In this document: in pieces, positions 16,387-24,760 of the stretch | Layout: each line of letters starts with the position of its first letter | Numbering within the stretch: position 1 is the first letter of the stretch | Assembly (NCBI GenBank): GCA_964489955.1 | Contig: CAZBAV010000004.1 | Coordinates: 1-64,000, forward strand | DNA length: 64,000 bases | Reading direction: 5' to 3' | DNA from: Leadbetterella sp964489955 | Lineage (GTDB): Bacteria > Bacteroidota > Bacteroidia > Cytophagales > Spirosomataceae | Position numbers and translations under genes: made by a program | Notes under the pieces: model-generated | The model's database searches: none | What the model saw: the letters and a program-made list of their open reading frames with translations, nothing else | What the model was told of the DNA's origin: nothing

Positions 16387-17592
16387 ATGAAAATTTTTAA
16401 ATCTCTTTACTTGTTTTTGTTTTCGGGAGTTTTGTTTGCCCAATCCCCAGATTTTGATGCGAAAGGAATCCTATATTTCTCGGATAGTGATTATAACGTA
16501 GAATCATTAAAGACCGGGACTATTACCAAGAAGGGTATTGATTACCTTGGAGCCTTTACTTTCCCATTGGATTTTACAGATACCCAAAACCCTTCTGAAC
16601 AACCTGTCTCTAATTCTATATTAGATGATCACCGTATGGTGGCTTACAATTCTTCACGGAAATTGGCTTATGTTATAGAAAGCCGTAGCTCTTTGGCAAA
16701 GAACAGTTCAGATGTGCCTATTAGTGAGCTAGAGCAAGGTGCTTACGTAAGTGTTATAGATGTATCTAATCTACGTTCTTTGAAACCCCTATATCGTTTT
16801 CCTGTAGGTAACAATCCTTCTTCCATTAGTTTAGATCCGGCAAATAAGTATCTGGCTATAAGTTCAACAAGAGAGGACGACGAAATACAGATTTATGAGT
16901 TAGACCAGACAGGAAAACCTGATAGGTTGCTTCCGAAAATCTCCCATTTAGGGAAAGGGAAAGTAAATGATTTAGAATGGCATCCTAGTGGGAACTACTT
17001 GGTATTTGTAAAAAAGGAAAGTAGGGAAGCTGGTATAGTTAAAATTGTTAGAGATCAAAATACTATTATAAGACTAGAGATTCTGGGTGATAACATTAAG
17101 TTTGAAGGAACTCCGGTAAACGCTTTATTTTCCAAAGATGGTAATACTTTATTTGTTTTAGATGATGGTGGTGGTGGACAAGGAAAAGTATATCTTATAC
17201 GACCTAACTTCGAAACGGAAGTGAACCATGCTCTACTAGCTAGGGCAGAGGTAGGTAAAAGCCCTAAGTCTCTTGTTCTACATCCAACGGCAAATAACCT
17301 TTTTGTAGCAGGTACGGATAGTGAGACTGGTTTAAGTGTATTGTATTTTACCAATAATAGTATAGACACAAAAATGGTATACGGCTTAGATGGATTTCTT
17401 CCCTCTAAAGTAAGTTTTGATAGGACGGGAAGAAATTTTGTGGTTTCGTATTTTCAGTCAAAATCTTATGGGAAGCCACAAGGCAAAATACAATTTTATA
17501 CTTTCAAGACAGGAGAGAATCCTACTATTGACCCACAAAAACAGTTTATAAATATTCCTGTTGGAATACATTATATACAGTCGTTGTATTAG
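16387..17592 (+). CDS. Secreted beta-propeller protein (lactonase/YncE-like fold)
   Basis: A 401-residue protein with a Sec signal peptide ending near VLFAQ (residue 19). Repeating blade-like units are visible: RMVAYNSSRKLAYVIES, PSSISLDPANKYLAISS, VNDLEWHPSGNYLVFV, VNALFSKDGNTLFVLDD, PKSLVLHPTANNLFVAG and PSKVSFDRTGRNFVVSY, consistent with a six- or seven-bladed propeller. No catalytic motif was recognised. It stands alone 50 bp after the hydrolase; pyrB follows 45 bp downstream with its own promoter element. Confidence 0.75.
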   Translation: MKIFKSLYLFLFSGVLFAQSPDFDAKGILYFSDSDYNVESLKTGTITKKGIDYLGAFTFPLDFTDTQNPSEQPVSNSILDDHRMVAYNSSRKLAYVIESRSSLAKNSSDVPISELEQGAYVSVIDVSNLRSLKPLYRFPVGNNPSSISLDPANKYLAISSTREDDEIQIYELDQTGKPDRLLPKISHLGKGKVNDLEWHPSGNYLVFVKKESREAGIVKIVRDQNTIIRLEILGDNIKFEGTPVNALFSKDGNTLFVLDDGGGGQGKVYLIRPNFETEVNHALLARAEVGKSPKSLVLHPTANNLFVAGTDSETGLSVLYFTNNSIDTKMVYGLDGFLPSKVSFDRTGRNFVVSYFQSKSYGKPQGKIQFYTFKTGENPTIDPQKQFINIPVGIHYIQSLY

Positions 17593-17612
17593 AATAAATA
17601 AAGGTTTTTATG

Positions 17613-17620
17613 TACTTTTG
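17613..17620 (+). promoter_or_regulatory. Putative -7 promoter element of pyrB
   Basis: TACTTTTG followed by C is a perfect TAnnTTTG, 17 bp before the pyrB ATG, implying a very short leader. The nearest TTG (17584-17586) is 26 bp away, a little farther than usual for a -33 element. Confidence 0.5.
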
Positions 17621-17637
17621 CTAAATTATTCTTGTAA

Positions 17638-18561
17638 ATGCAGGCGTTAAGTACCAGACATCTCTTAGGAATTAAGAATATCACTTCTGATGATATCCAG
17701 CTAATATTAGAAACGGCCAAATCTTTCAAAGAAGTAATAAACCGACCAATTAAAAAGGTTCCTTCTTTGAGGGATATTACTATTGCTAACATCTTTTTCG
17801 AAAACTCTACTCGTACACGTTTGTCTTTTGAATTAGCAGAGAAAAGGCTTTCGGCAGATACCGTAAGTTTTACATCTTCTGGTAGTTCTGTAAAAAAAGG
17901 GGAGACTCTTTTAGACACAGTAAACAACATATTGGCTATGAAAGTAGATATGGTTGTTATGCGACATAGTAGTCCTGGAGCACCACATTTTTTGTCAGAT
18001 AAGATTAAAGCTAATATTGTTAATGCTGGTGATGGAACGCATGAGCACCCAACGCAAGCTTTATTAGATGCTTTCTCTATGACAGAGAAGTTAGGTGATT
18101 TACAGGGTAAAAAGGTTGCAATAATTGGTGATATTACGCACTCCAGAGTAGCTCTTTCAAATATTTTTTGTTTAAAGAAGTTAGGAGCAGAAGTTGCGGT
18201 TTGTGGCCCTAAGACCTTAATTCCTAAATTTTTGGGTGAGTTGGGTGTGAAGGAAATACCAAATGTAAAGGATGCATTAGCTTGGTGCGATGTGGCCAAT
18301 GTACTAAGGATACAGTTAGAAAGGCAACAACTGAAGTTTTTTCCTTCATTAAGAGAGTATTCTTTGTATTATGGGATCAATAGAAAAATGCTTGAGAATT
18401 TAGATAAGGAAATAATCCTTATGCATCCGGGACCGATAAATAGGGGAGTAGAACTAAGTTCTGATGCCGCTGATTCTCCTCATTCTGTTATCCTTGACCA
18501 GGTAGAGAATGGGGTTGCTGTAAGAATGGCAGTAATGTTTTTACTAGCTCAAAAGAACTAA
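17638..18561 (+). CDS. pyrB: Aspartate carbamoyltransferase catalytic subunit
   Basis: Makes N-carbamoyl-L-aspartate from carbamoyl phosphate and aspartate in pyrimidine synthesis. The 307-residue protein has the carbamoyl-phosphate motif FFENSTRTR (STRTR at 57-61), the 80s loop SSVKKGETLLDT, the GAPHF segment, HPTQALLDAF, and the C-terminal aspartate-binding loop MHPGPINRGVE. No pyrI regulatory chain is adjacent. nuoC follows after 3 bp and yfcE after a further 1 bp, so the three are co-transcribed although they are functionally unrelated. Confidence 0.97.
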   Translation: MQALSTRHLLGIKNITSDDIQLILETAKSFKEVINRPIKKVPSLRDITIANIFFENSTRTRLSFELAEKRLSADTVSFTSSGSSVKKGETLLDTVNNILAMKVDMVVMRHSSPGAPHFLSDKIKANIVNAGDGTHEHPTQALLDAFSMTEKLGDLQGKKVAIIGDITHSRVALSNIFCLKKLGAEVAVCGPKTLIPKFLGELGVKEIPNVKDALAWCDVANVLRIQLERQQLKFFPSLREYSLYYGINRKMLENLDKEIILMHPGPINRGVELSSDAADSPHSVILDQVENGVAVRMAVMFLLAQKN

Positions 18562-18564
18562 TTT

Positions 18565-19050
18565 ATGAACCTTTCTGCAACCTCTACTATTGCAGCCCAA
18601 TTAAAAAATGATTTGGGCGTAAGTATAATGGAAACTTTGGAGGTTAAGCAGCCTTTCTTGTTAATAGAGAGTAAAGACTTAAATACGGTTTGTGGTTTTC
18701 TTTTTAACACGTTATACTTTGATCTTCTAAACTGTGTTACTGCCGTTGACAATGGAGTTGATAAAGGTACGCTGGATTTGATTTATCATTTTACATCTAT
18801 TCCCAAAGAGATTTCATTAATTCTTAAAGTGGTTATTTCCAGGAATGGAGGAGAAGTTGATTCTCTTTCAGGTATTTGGAACACAGCAAATTGGCATGAA
18901 CGAGAGATTTTCGATTTGTTTGGCATCATTTTTACAGGACATCCTGATTTAAGGCGTATTCTACTTCCTGCAGATTGGATTGGACACCCACTTCGGAAAG
19001 ATTATGAAGAAGCTTCTACCTATCATGGTTTAAAGATTAAGTACGAATAG
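18565..19050 (+). CDS. nuoC: NADH-quinone oxidoreductase subunit C (30-kDa subunit)
   Basis: A 161-residue peripheral-arm subunit of respiratory complex I. The diagnostic signature is at the C terminus: WHEREIFDLFGIIFTGHPDLRRILLP and IGHPLRKDYE, here complete. It is not fused to NuoD. No other nuo gene is adjacent; it lies between pyrB and a phosphodiesterase, about 16 kb from nuoI-J-K, so the complex I operon is broken up in this genome. The protein has the normal length for unfused NuoC, so it appears functional. Confidence 0.93.
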   Translation: MNLSATSTIAAQLKNDLGVSIMETLEVKQPFLLIESKDLNTVCGFLFNTLYFDLLNCVTAVDNGVDKGTLDLIYHFTSIPKEISLILKVVISRNGGEVDSLSGIWNTANWHEREIFDLFGIIFTGHPDLRRILLPADWIGHPLRKDYEEASTYHGLKIKYE

Positions 19051-19051
19051 A

Positions 19052-19540
19052 ATGCTACGTATAGGTTTAATATCTGACACCCATTCTTACTTAGACCCGT
19101 CTGTTTTTAAACATTTTGAGAACTGTGATGAAATATGGCACTTGGGTGATATTGGTGATGAAAAAGTCATTAAGGATCTTCAGACATTTAAACCTACTTT
19201 TGCTGTCTACGGTAATATAGATACTAGAGAATTGCAATATGAGTTTCCGGAGAACCTGATTTTAGAACGAGAAGGTTTAACTATTCTACTTACACATATA
19301 GGCAGTTTACCCGGTAAATATTCTGCAAGAATTAAGAATCTCATTAAAATACATAAGCCTCATTTGTTTTTATGCGGACATTCGCATATTTTACGTGTAA
19401 TAAAAGACCAAAACTTGGTTTACATTAATCCCGGAGCTGCGGGTCACCATGGTTTCCATGCCATTAGGACCATAATGAGGATGGATTTAGAGAAGGGACG
19501 GATAAGTAACCTTGAGGTTGTAGAACTAGGTTCTAGATAG
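19052..19540 (+). CDS. YfcE-type metallophosphoesterase
   Basis: A 162-residue calcineurin-like phosphoesterase. All metal motifs are present: RIGLISDTHSYLD, HLGDIGDEK, VYGNIDTRE, LLTHIGSLPG, LCGHSHI and INPGAAG. The short single-domain form hydrolyses model phosphodiesters in YfcE/MJ0936; the natural substrate is unknown. It starts 1 bp after nuoC and ends 19 bp before the secreted orphan gene, so it belongs to the pyrB-nuoC-yfcE transcript. Confidence 0.92.
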   Translation: MLRIGLISDTHSYLDPSVFKHFENCDEIWHLGDIGDEKVIKDLQTFKPTFAVYGNIDTRELQYEFPENLILEREGLTILLTHIGSLPGKYSARIKNLIKIHKPHLFLCGHSHILRVIKDQNLVYINPGAAGHHGFHAIRTIMRMDLEKGRISNLEVVELGSR

Positions 19541-19559
19541 AACCCTAATCCCAAATGTT

Positions 19560-20990
19560 ATGAGGCTGCTAGTTATGTTATTGTTAATTTCAGTTTCTTG
19601 CTACTCTCAGCTAAAAGAAAAGGCTGAGTTTAGTCTTTTGCTTCCTACTGATGTGTATGAAGACATAGAGGTAGTACCTGTCGGAGATTTTATCTATCTT
19701 ATAAATTTACAAACAGAGATTTTTAAACGCGATGCAATTGTATCAGTAACCAAACTAAACTCAAATCTCGAGACTAGGTGGTCTAGTGTTATTCCGATTC
19801 AGTCGGGCTACTCGGCTGTTGGATTTATAGTAGCCGGTGGATATGTAAACTATCTTTTCAGGGAAGCAGATTCTAAGAAGCTAAAGCTGGTTAGGATAGA
19901 TGTTATTGATGGTAATTGGAAATTACATGATATTAATCTTTTGACAAATTTGGAAGCCTTTAGATTCAGTTTTCTCAACGATAAAATTCTCATTTATGGG
20001 CAATACAATTTGAGACCTGTAGTAGAGCTTCATGATGTAGAGGACAAGATCCAAAAAGTTTTACCCGAAATTTATTTTAAAGGAGATGAGATCTCTAGTT
20101 TACATGTAAACCCATTACGTGAAGAAATATATGTGGTAACCACACAAAGAAGTAAATGTAATTCTATTATTAAGGTTTATAATGAACAGGGAAAGTACCT
20201 TTTTAAACGAGAATTGGGTAGTAAAAAGCAAAAGATACAAGATGTAGAGTTACAAACAAACCAGCTCGGTGAACCATTTTTAATGGGCACATATGGGTCT
20301 GGTTGTGGAGTTATTTCTACAGGTTTTTATTTTACCTCACTGGATAACATCTCTGAAATTAAGTATTTTCCCTATTACTCGCTAGACAGTTACGGAGATA
20401 TATTGTCTGATGGGGCTAAAGAAAAAAGACTAAAACGTCTTGAAAGTGGTGACTATCGTTCTGGCAGTGGCAGAGTTCTATTTTCTGTTTCTAATGCTAG
20501 TACTAATAACTTCTTGCTTAACATGGAGACGTATAGTATCAGCACAAGTAATAGTGCAAATAAATACATTACTAATTTAGATGGTCCCGTAATAAATTTT
20601 TTACAGCAGTATAACATAAGTAAAAGTATCTTGGCGGAAGTGGGAACAGATGGCCAATTGTATTCAAGCAATACAGCAAAAATTGACAATTTTGTTATTC
20701 CTAAATTGAAACCTACTGTTGCTTATTTATTTGATGGTAAATCATATTACAGTTTATTGCCGAAAGAGAAGTTTATTGCAATTGATGACTTTAAAGGAGG
20801 AAATGTTAAAAGACATGAGCTTTTTGATAATTCAAAGAACCGTTTTTCCAATTTTAACTATGAGTTGAAGAATCTTGATATACATAATGTTATTGCATTT
20901 GGCACTGCAGACGTAACTAATGAATTGGGATATGCTGTCGGTGAACTTTACTTTATTAAGAAACTAGAATTGGATATTAATCATCCTTAA
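19560..20990 (+). CDS. Secreted protein of unknown function
   Basis: A 476-residue protein not recognised as a known family. The N terminus MRLLVMLLLISVSCYSQ is a signal peptide; SVSC could be a lipobox but the following YSQ also fits a Sec cut after Ser-Gln. The rest is rich in beta strands with periodic YxxLxNxxT-like and DVE/DGNW segments, suggesting a WD/propeller-like fold (for example SLHVNPLREEIYVVTT and LGEPFLMGTYGSG). It lies 19 bp downstream of yfcE and ends before a strong terminator. Function unknown; a solenoid or propeller surface protein is a guess. Confidence 0.7.
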   Translation: MRLLVMLLLISVSCYSQLKEKAEFSLLLPTDVYEDIEVVPVGDFIYLINLQTEIFKRDAIVSVTKLNSNLETRWSSVIPIQSGYSAVGFIVAGGYVNYLFREADSKKLKLVRIDVIDGNWKLHDINLLTNLEAFRFSFLNDKILIYGQYNLRPVVELHDVEDKIQKVLPEIYFKGDEISSLHVNPLREEIYVVTTQRSKCNSIIKVYNEQGKYLFKRELGSKKQKIQDVELQTNQLGEPFLMGTYGSGCGVISTGFYFTSLDNISEIKYFPYYSLDSYGDILSDGAKEKRLKRLESGDYRSGSGRVLFSVSNASTNNFLLNMETYSISTSNSANKYITNLDGPVINFLQQYNISKSILAEVGTDGQLYSSNTAKIDNFVIPKLKPTVAYLFDGKSYYSLLPKEKFIAIDDFKGGNVKRHELFDNSKNRFSNFNYELKNLDIHNVIAFGTADVTNELGYAVGELYFIKKLELDINHP

Positions 20991-21073
20991 GAAGACTTTT
21001 TTAGGAGAGAAATAGTAAAGTTTAAAGCTGCTGAGATAAGAATTAGTTATAGTTGTGTAGAGTTTTATATAAG

Positions 21074-21106
21074 AAAGAGCACTGGGTGATTCCCAGTGCT
21101 CTTTTT
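21074..21106. terminator. Bidirectional intrinsic terminator
   Basis: AAAGAGCACTGGG (21074-21086) and CCCAGTGCTCTTT (21092-21104) form a 13-bp perfect stem with loop TGATT, followed by T residues on the plus strand. It lies between the convergent secreted orphan gene and the DUF1080 gene and can serve both. Confidence 0.88.
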
Positions 21107-21109
21107 AAG

Positions 21110-22453
21110 TTATTTCAATTCTCTGATTTTTACATTTTTGAAGAATACCTGGTCTCCATGGTCTTGTAACAAGATGTTGCCTTTATCTCCTGCACCGAAC
21201 CCTTCAAACACATTGTATTTACTACGTGCAACTAAAGCTCTGTAAATATTACTGTTTCTTTTGTATTCAATTACTTTAAAACCGTTTAACCAGTGCTGTA
21301 CTGTGTTATCCGGATAAACAATTACACGACCTTTTTTCCAAGAATTAATATCACCTAAAAACCTCGCTTCCAATTTTTCAGAAGGAATAAGGTCATATAA
21401 ACTGGCTAATGTACGGTTTCCTACCACCCCTTGTTTGGCATCAGGGTGATTATTGTCATCTAAAATTTGAAACTCCAGTCCAATAGCAGACATACCTTTT
21501 GAATCAAAATTCTGGTTTATAAAGTACTTAACACCGGAGTTTGCACCTTTTGTGAACTTAAAGTCAAAAGCTAACTCAAAGGCTCCAAATTGTTTTTCAG
21601 TAACGATATCATTACCAGTCTCTGACCCATCAGATGCATTAACCATTAAGATTCCATCCGTTATATTCCATCTGCGTACCGGCCTAGTAGTGGTTCCTGC
21701 TGAGTACCAACCATCAAAATCTCTACCGTTAAATAATAGTGTGTAACCTTGGTGTTTTTCTTGTTCCGAGATGTTATTTAATAGAAGGTTTACCACAGGA
21801 GTATTGTCAACAGGACTTAACTTGGGGTTTTGCGTATTTATCTTAATATTCTTCCATTTTATTTTCATCCCTTCCTTCATATTTCCGTAAATGCTGTGCA
21901 CTTGAAGGGCAATGAAGCCTTTGTCTGTCATGTCATCTATTAAGTATGAAACAGGTGTAGAGTTTACAAAAGTACGCATTTGGTTTCCTACTGCCTCAAT
22001 CCTCATTTTATTCCATTTGCCAATTTTGAACGCGGCTTTAGCCTCTGCATTTAATTCCGGAAAAGTCAGCCAATCTCTACGTGCTTCATCGTAGATACCA
22101 CCTGTCCAAGCACGTGCAGAAGGGTCAATCTCAAACTGGTATCCGTGAACACGGCCATCTTTATAATCCGGCTTAGATAGACTACGAAATTGAACACCAG
22201 AGTTCATTTCTTCTTCCAGATATACATCAAACTCCAAAACAAAATCACCATACTCTTTCTCTGTGACTAAGAAGGAATTGGGAGTTCCTTTAACTGTATA
22301 TCCTACTATACAGCCATCTTCCACTTTGTAAATGGCTTGGCCGCCTAACTGTTTCCAGCCATTAATATTTTTTCCATTAAATAGTGACACCCATTGCTGC
22401 GAAAAAGCACAATTGGAAAGAAGCAATAAGGAAACTACTAGTAATCTTTTCAT
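21110..22453 (-). CDS. Secreted tandem DUF1080 (3-keto-disaccharide hydrolase-like) protein
   Basis: A 447-residue protein with signal peptide (cut near CAFSQ, residue 19) and two complete copies of the DUF1080 concanavalin-like fold: about 20-206 (WVSLFNGKNINGWKQLGG, VLEFDVYLEEEMNSGVQFRS, and the IALQVHSIYG line) and about 235-446 (YTLLFNGRDFDGWYSAGT, LAFDFKFTKGANSGVKYFI, then a closing KNVKIREL). Some members of this family hydrolyse 3-keto-glycosides. The double arrangement suggests duplication within the gene. It lies next to the minus-strand TonB receptor operon but after its terminator, so it is probably transcribed separately. Confidence 0.82.
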   Translation of the reverse strand: MKRLLVVSLLLLSNCAFSQQWVSLFNGKNINGWKQLGGQAIYKVEDGCIVGYTVKGTPNSFLVTEKEYGDFVLEFDVYLEEEMNSGVQFRSLSKPDYKDGRVHGYQFEIDPSARAWTGGIYDEARRDWLTFPELNAEAKAAFKIGKWNKMRIEAVGNQMRTFVNSTPVSYLIDDMTDKGFIALQVHSIYGNMKEGMKIKWKNIKINTQNPKLSPVDNTPVVNLLLNNISEQEKHQGYTLLFNGRDFDGWYSAGTTTRPVRRWNITDGILMVNASDGSETGNDIVTEKQFGAFELAFDFKFTKGANSGVKYFINQNFDSKGMSAIGLEFQILDDNNHPDAKQGVVGNRTLASLYDLIPSEKLEARFLGDINSWKKGRVIVYPDNTVQHWLNGFKVIEYKRNSNIYRALVARSKYNVFEGFGAGDKGNILLQDHGDQVFFKNVKIRELK

Positions 22454-22520
22454 TCGGTATTTTAGTTAAATTGTATAAATATAGCTAGCTTTTATAGAAA
22501 TCTCCAAAACAAAAAGATAT

Positions 22521-22554
22521 AAAAAAGGCTTCCTAATATATTAGAAAGCCTTTT
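22521..22554 (-). terminator. Intrinsic terminator after the yncE-like gene
   Basis: AAAAGGCTT(C)CTAAT and ATTAG(A)AAGCCTTTT pair with one internal mismatch; on the minus strand a T6 run follows. It closes the TonB receptor operon 23 bp after the yncE-like stop codon. Confidence 0.82.
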
Positions 22555-22576
22555 CCTGTTTTTAGTATATCTATAC

Positions 22577-23593
22577 TTAAATTTTGATTTTAGAAACTAC
22601 ATCTCCATTAGGATCCACAAATGTAGGTTCGTCACGTTTTCCTTGTGCCTTATTGGTTACATATAGACTACCTGTTTTAGGGTCAATCGTAATTGTATTA
22701 GGGAATGTTCCTTCTGTCTTAAGTGTAGAAACTACCTCGTACGTATCTGCATTAATTGCCGTAATAGTGCCATCTTGTCTATTGGCAGTATAAACTCTTC
22801 TTTTTACAGGATCAAGAGCAATTCCCAATGCTCCTTTACCAGCTTCTATGGTTTTTACCACTTGTTTTGTTTTTAGGTCTACCACTGTAACATTGTTACT
22901 TTTTTGGTTCGCTACAAACAATTTTTGTGTCTTTTTATCCAGAACAAGATTAATAGAAGACTCGCCTCCAGTAGAGAATGAATCTACTACTGCATGACTT
23001 TTCAAATCAAGAACACAAATATTGTTTGTACCCATATTTGTGTAGTATAATTTACCTTTTTCAGCGTCAACAACCATTCCTGTGGTACTCTTACCTGTGT
23101 TTTCTATTACCTTCTCTAGTTTATCTGTTTTACCATCAATAACCCATATTTTACTTCCACCACCTACGTCAGAAACATATACTTTATTATTTACTTCATC
23201 CGCTACTACTTCTCTTGTGTGAGAGCGTTCGAATGATGGTTTAATCGTAGCTAAGACTTTATTTGTTTTAAGGTCAATTACACTCACAGAGTTATTTCTG
23301 GTGTTGGTAGTGTAAAGCTTTTGTGTTTTATTGTTAATACCAATTCCATAAGGAGGGTTATCCGCAAGAGAAATGCTGTCCTTTACGGCTAATGTATTGG
23401 CATCTAATTTTACTACAAAACCATGTGGTTTGGTTCTAGAACCAGCACTTGCTACATAAACAGAGTTGTCTTTTTGGTTATAAACCAGTTCATAAAGGCC
23501 AGAACCCACTTTTTGAGTCTTCTCTACTGATTGTGCGTACGAAGCCGTTGTTGCAAATAGTGCTACAGCAGCAATTTTGATTTTTGTTAACAT
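22577..23593 (-). CDS. YncE-like secreted seven-bladed beta-propeller
   Basis: A 338-residue periplasmic protein with Sec signal peptide (cut after TASYAQ, residue 21). Blades repeat the YVTN-type signature: KLYTTNTRNNSVSVIDLKTN, KVYVSDVGGGSKIWVIDG, KLYYTNMGTNNICVLDLKS, KLFVANQKSNNVTVVDLKTK, RVYTANRQDGTITAIN and SLYVTNKAQG. In Escherichia coli yncE stands beside the TonB receptor gene yncD and is iron-regulated. Here too it is in an operon with a TonB receptor, last of four genes, 3 bp after the esterase. A ligand- or DNA-binding accessory role is possible; no enzymatic motif is seen. Confidence 0.85.
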   Translation of the reverse strand: MLTKIKIAAVALFATTASYAQSVEKTQKVGSGLYELVYNQKDNSVYVASAGSRTKPHGFVVKLDANTLAVKDSISLADNPPYGIGINNKTQKLYTTNTRNNSVSVIDLKTNKVLATIKPSFERSHTREVVADEVNNKVYVSDVGGGSKIWVIDGKTDKLEKVIENTGKSTTGMVVDAEKGKLYYTNMGTNNICVLDLKSHAVVDSFSTGGESSINLVLDKKTQKLFVANQKSNNVTVVDLKTKQVVKTIEAGKGALGIALDPVKRRVYTANRQDGTITAINADTYEVVSTLKTEGTFPNTITIDPKTGSLYVTNKAQGKRDEPTFVDPNGDVVSKIKI

Positions 23594-23596
23594 GTT

Positions 23597-24760
23597 TTAA
23601 AAATTTTTACTAATAAATTGATAAAATTCTGCGAAGGCCGAACGCCAGTACCAAGCTCCATGTCTTCCTTCAGGATTGATAGAGATTTTGATAGTAGGTC
23701 CGAGCTTCTTCAAAAACTCCGATGACTTAAGGACATCGTAGTTCATTTTTACATAACTGCCATCTGGTTTTAATCTGTTTTCGTTTTCCCCTCCATAAAG
23801 GAAGTAAGTTTGTGATTTAATATGTTTCTTATTTTCTAAACGGTTGAATTCCTTATATATATTATCATAATCTAGCCAGATAGATGGTGAAAAAACACCC
23901 AATACACCAAACACATTGGGATACATTAAACCTGCGTAATACGTAATAAGTCCTCCCATAGAACTACCAGCCATAATAGTATGACCTTTATCCGGTTTAG
24001 TACGGAACTGCCTGTCTATTTCGGGTTTAAGCTGGTTTACTACAAAATCTAAATACTCCTTGCCATGTACCACAGCGTAATCTTCGTTGGCGTTCCAATA
24101 GTATTCCTGTATGCGTCTGTCTTTGGTGCCTGCATGTGCCACAGCTACCACAATAGCCCCGTTTTTACTAGAGTCTAGAGTTTCATCCACACCCCATTCT
24201 AAGGGGCCTATACGGCCTTGAGAGGTAGCTTCATCAAAAAGGTCTTGCCCATCGTGCATGTAAATTACAGGATACCTTTTATTGCTATTGGCGTAATCCT
24301 TTGGTAAGTAGATCCAAACTCTACGATACATATCAAAGTTCTTAATATGTAAAGAGTCATTCCAAATGTGTACCTGGGGTGATGCTGTTGATGCCGGGAA
24401 ATCATCTCTCCAGTTTTCAATAGTGCAATTTAAAGTAGTGTCAGATTTTACTATTGCACGCCTTGGGGCCACCAAACGACCATCAACTGTACTTTCTAGC
24501 GTCTTCCAGTTGCCTCTGGTAAATTTGTACTCTAAAAGTCCTGCAGCTACATTTTGTAAGGTAAAAGTAAGCTTATTGGCTTCCTTTTTCATAAGGTAGC
24601 CTTTGTCTTTAGGAGACCACATATTAAATGCTCCTGTTAAGTACACGGAGTCATCTACATGTACGTCTGGCCACTGTTCTACCACAATTTTAACTGTAAA
24701 TTGAGACTTTGCCTGCACAGCCAAAAACAATATGAAAAATGCTAAAAAGTGTTTAATCAT
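23597..24760 (-). CDS. Secreted esterase of the Fes/IroE type with N-terminal carbohydrate-binding-like domain
   Basis: A 387-residue exported hydrolase (signal peptide cut near QAKSQ, residue 20). Residues about 20-115 form a starch-binding-like beta domain (VYLTGAFNMWSPKDKG, LEYKFTRGNWKTLE). The esterase domain (about 130-385) has IYLPKDYANSNKRYPVIYMHDGQ, the nucleophile in GSSMGGL, the acid region FLYGGENE and the histidine in EGRHGAWYW. Such esterases open ferric enterobactin or cleave acyl esters on sugars. It overlaps the DUF4374-like gene by 4 bp and lies in the TonB receptor operon, which favours hydrolysis of the imported ligand (inference). Confidence 0.82.
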   Translation of the reverse strand: MIKHFLAFFILFLAVQAKSQFTVKIVVEQWPDVHVDDSVYLTGAFNMWSPKDKGYLMKKEANKLTFTLQNVAAGLLEYKFTRGNWKTLESTVDGRLVAPRRAIVKSDTTLNCTIENWRDDFPASTASPQVHIWNDSLHIKNFDMYRRVWIYLPKDYANSNKRYPVIYMHDGQDLFDEATSQGRIGPLEWGVDETLDSSKNGAIVVAVAHAGTKDRRIQEYYWNANEDYAVVHGKEYLDFVVNQLKPEIDRQFRTKPDKGHTIMAGSSMGGLITYYAGLMYPNVFGVLGVFSPSIWLDYDNIYKEFNRLENKKHIKSQTYFLYGGENENRLKPDGSYVKMNYDVLKSSEFLKKLGPTIKISINPEGRHGAWYWRSAFAEFYQFISKNF

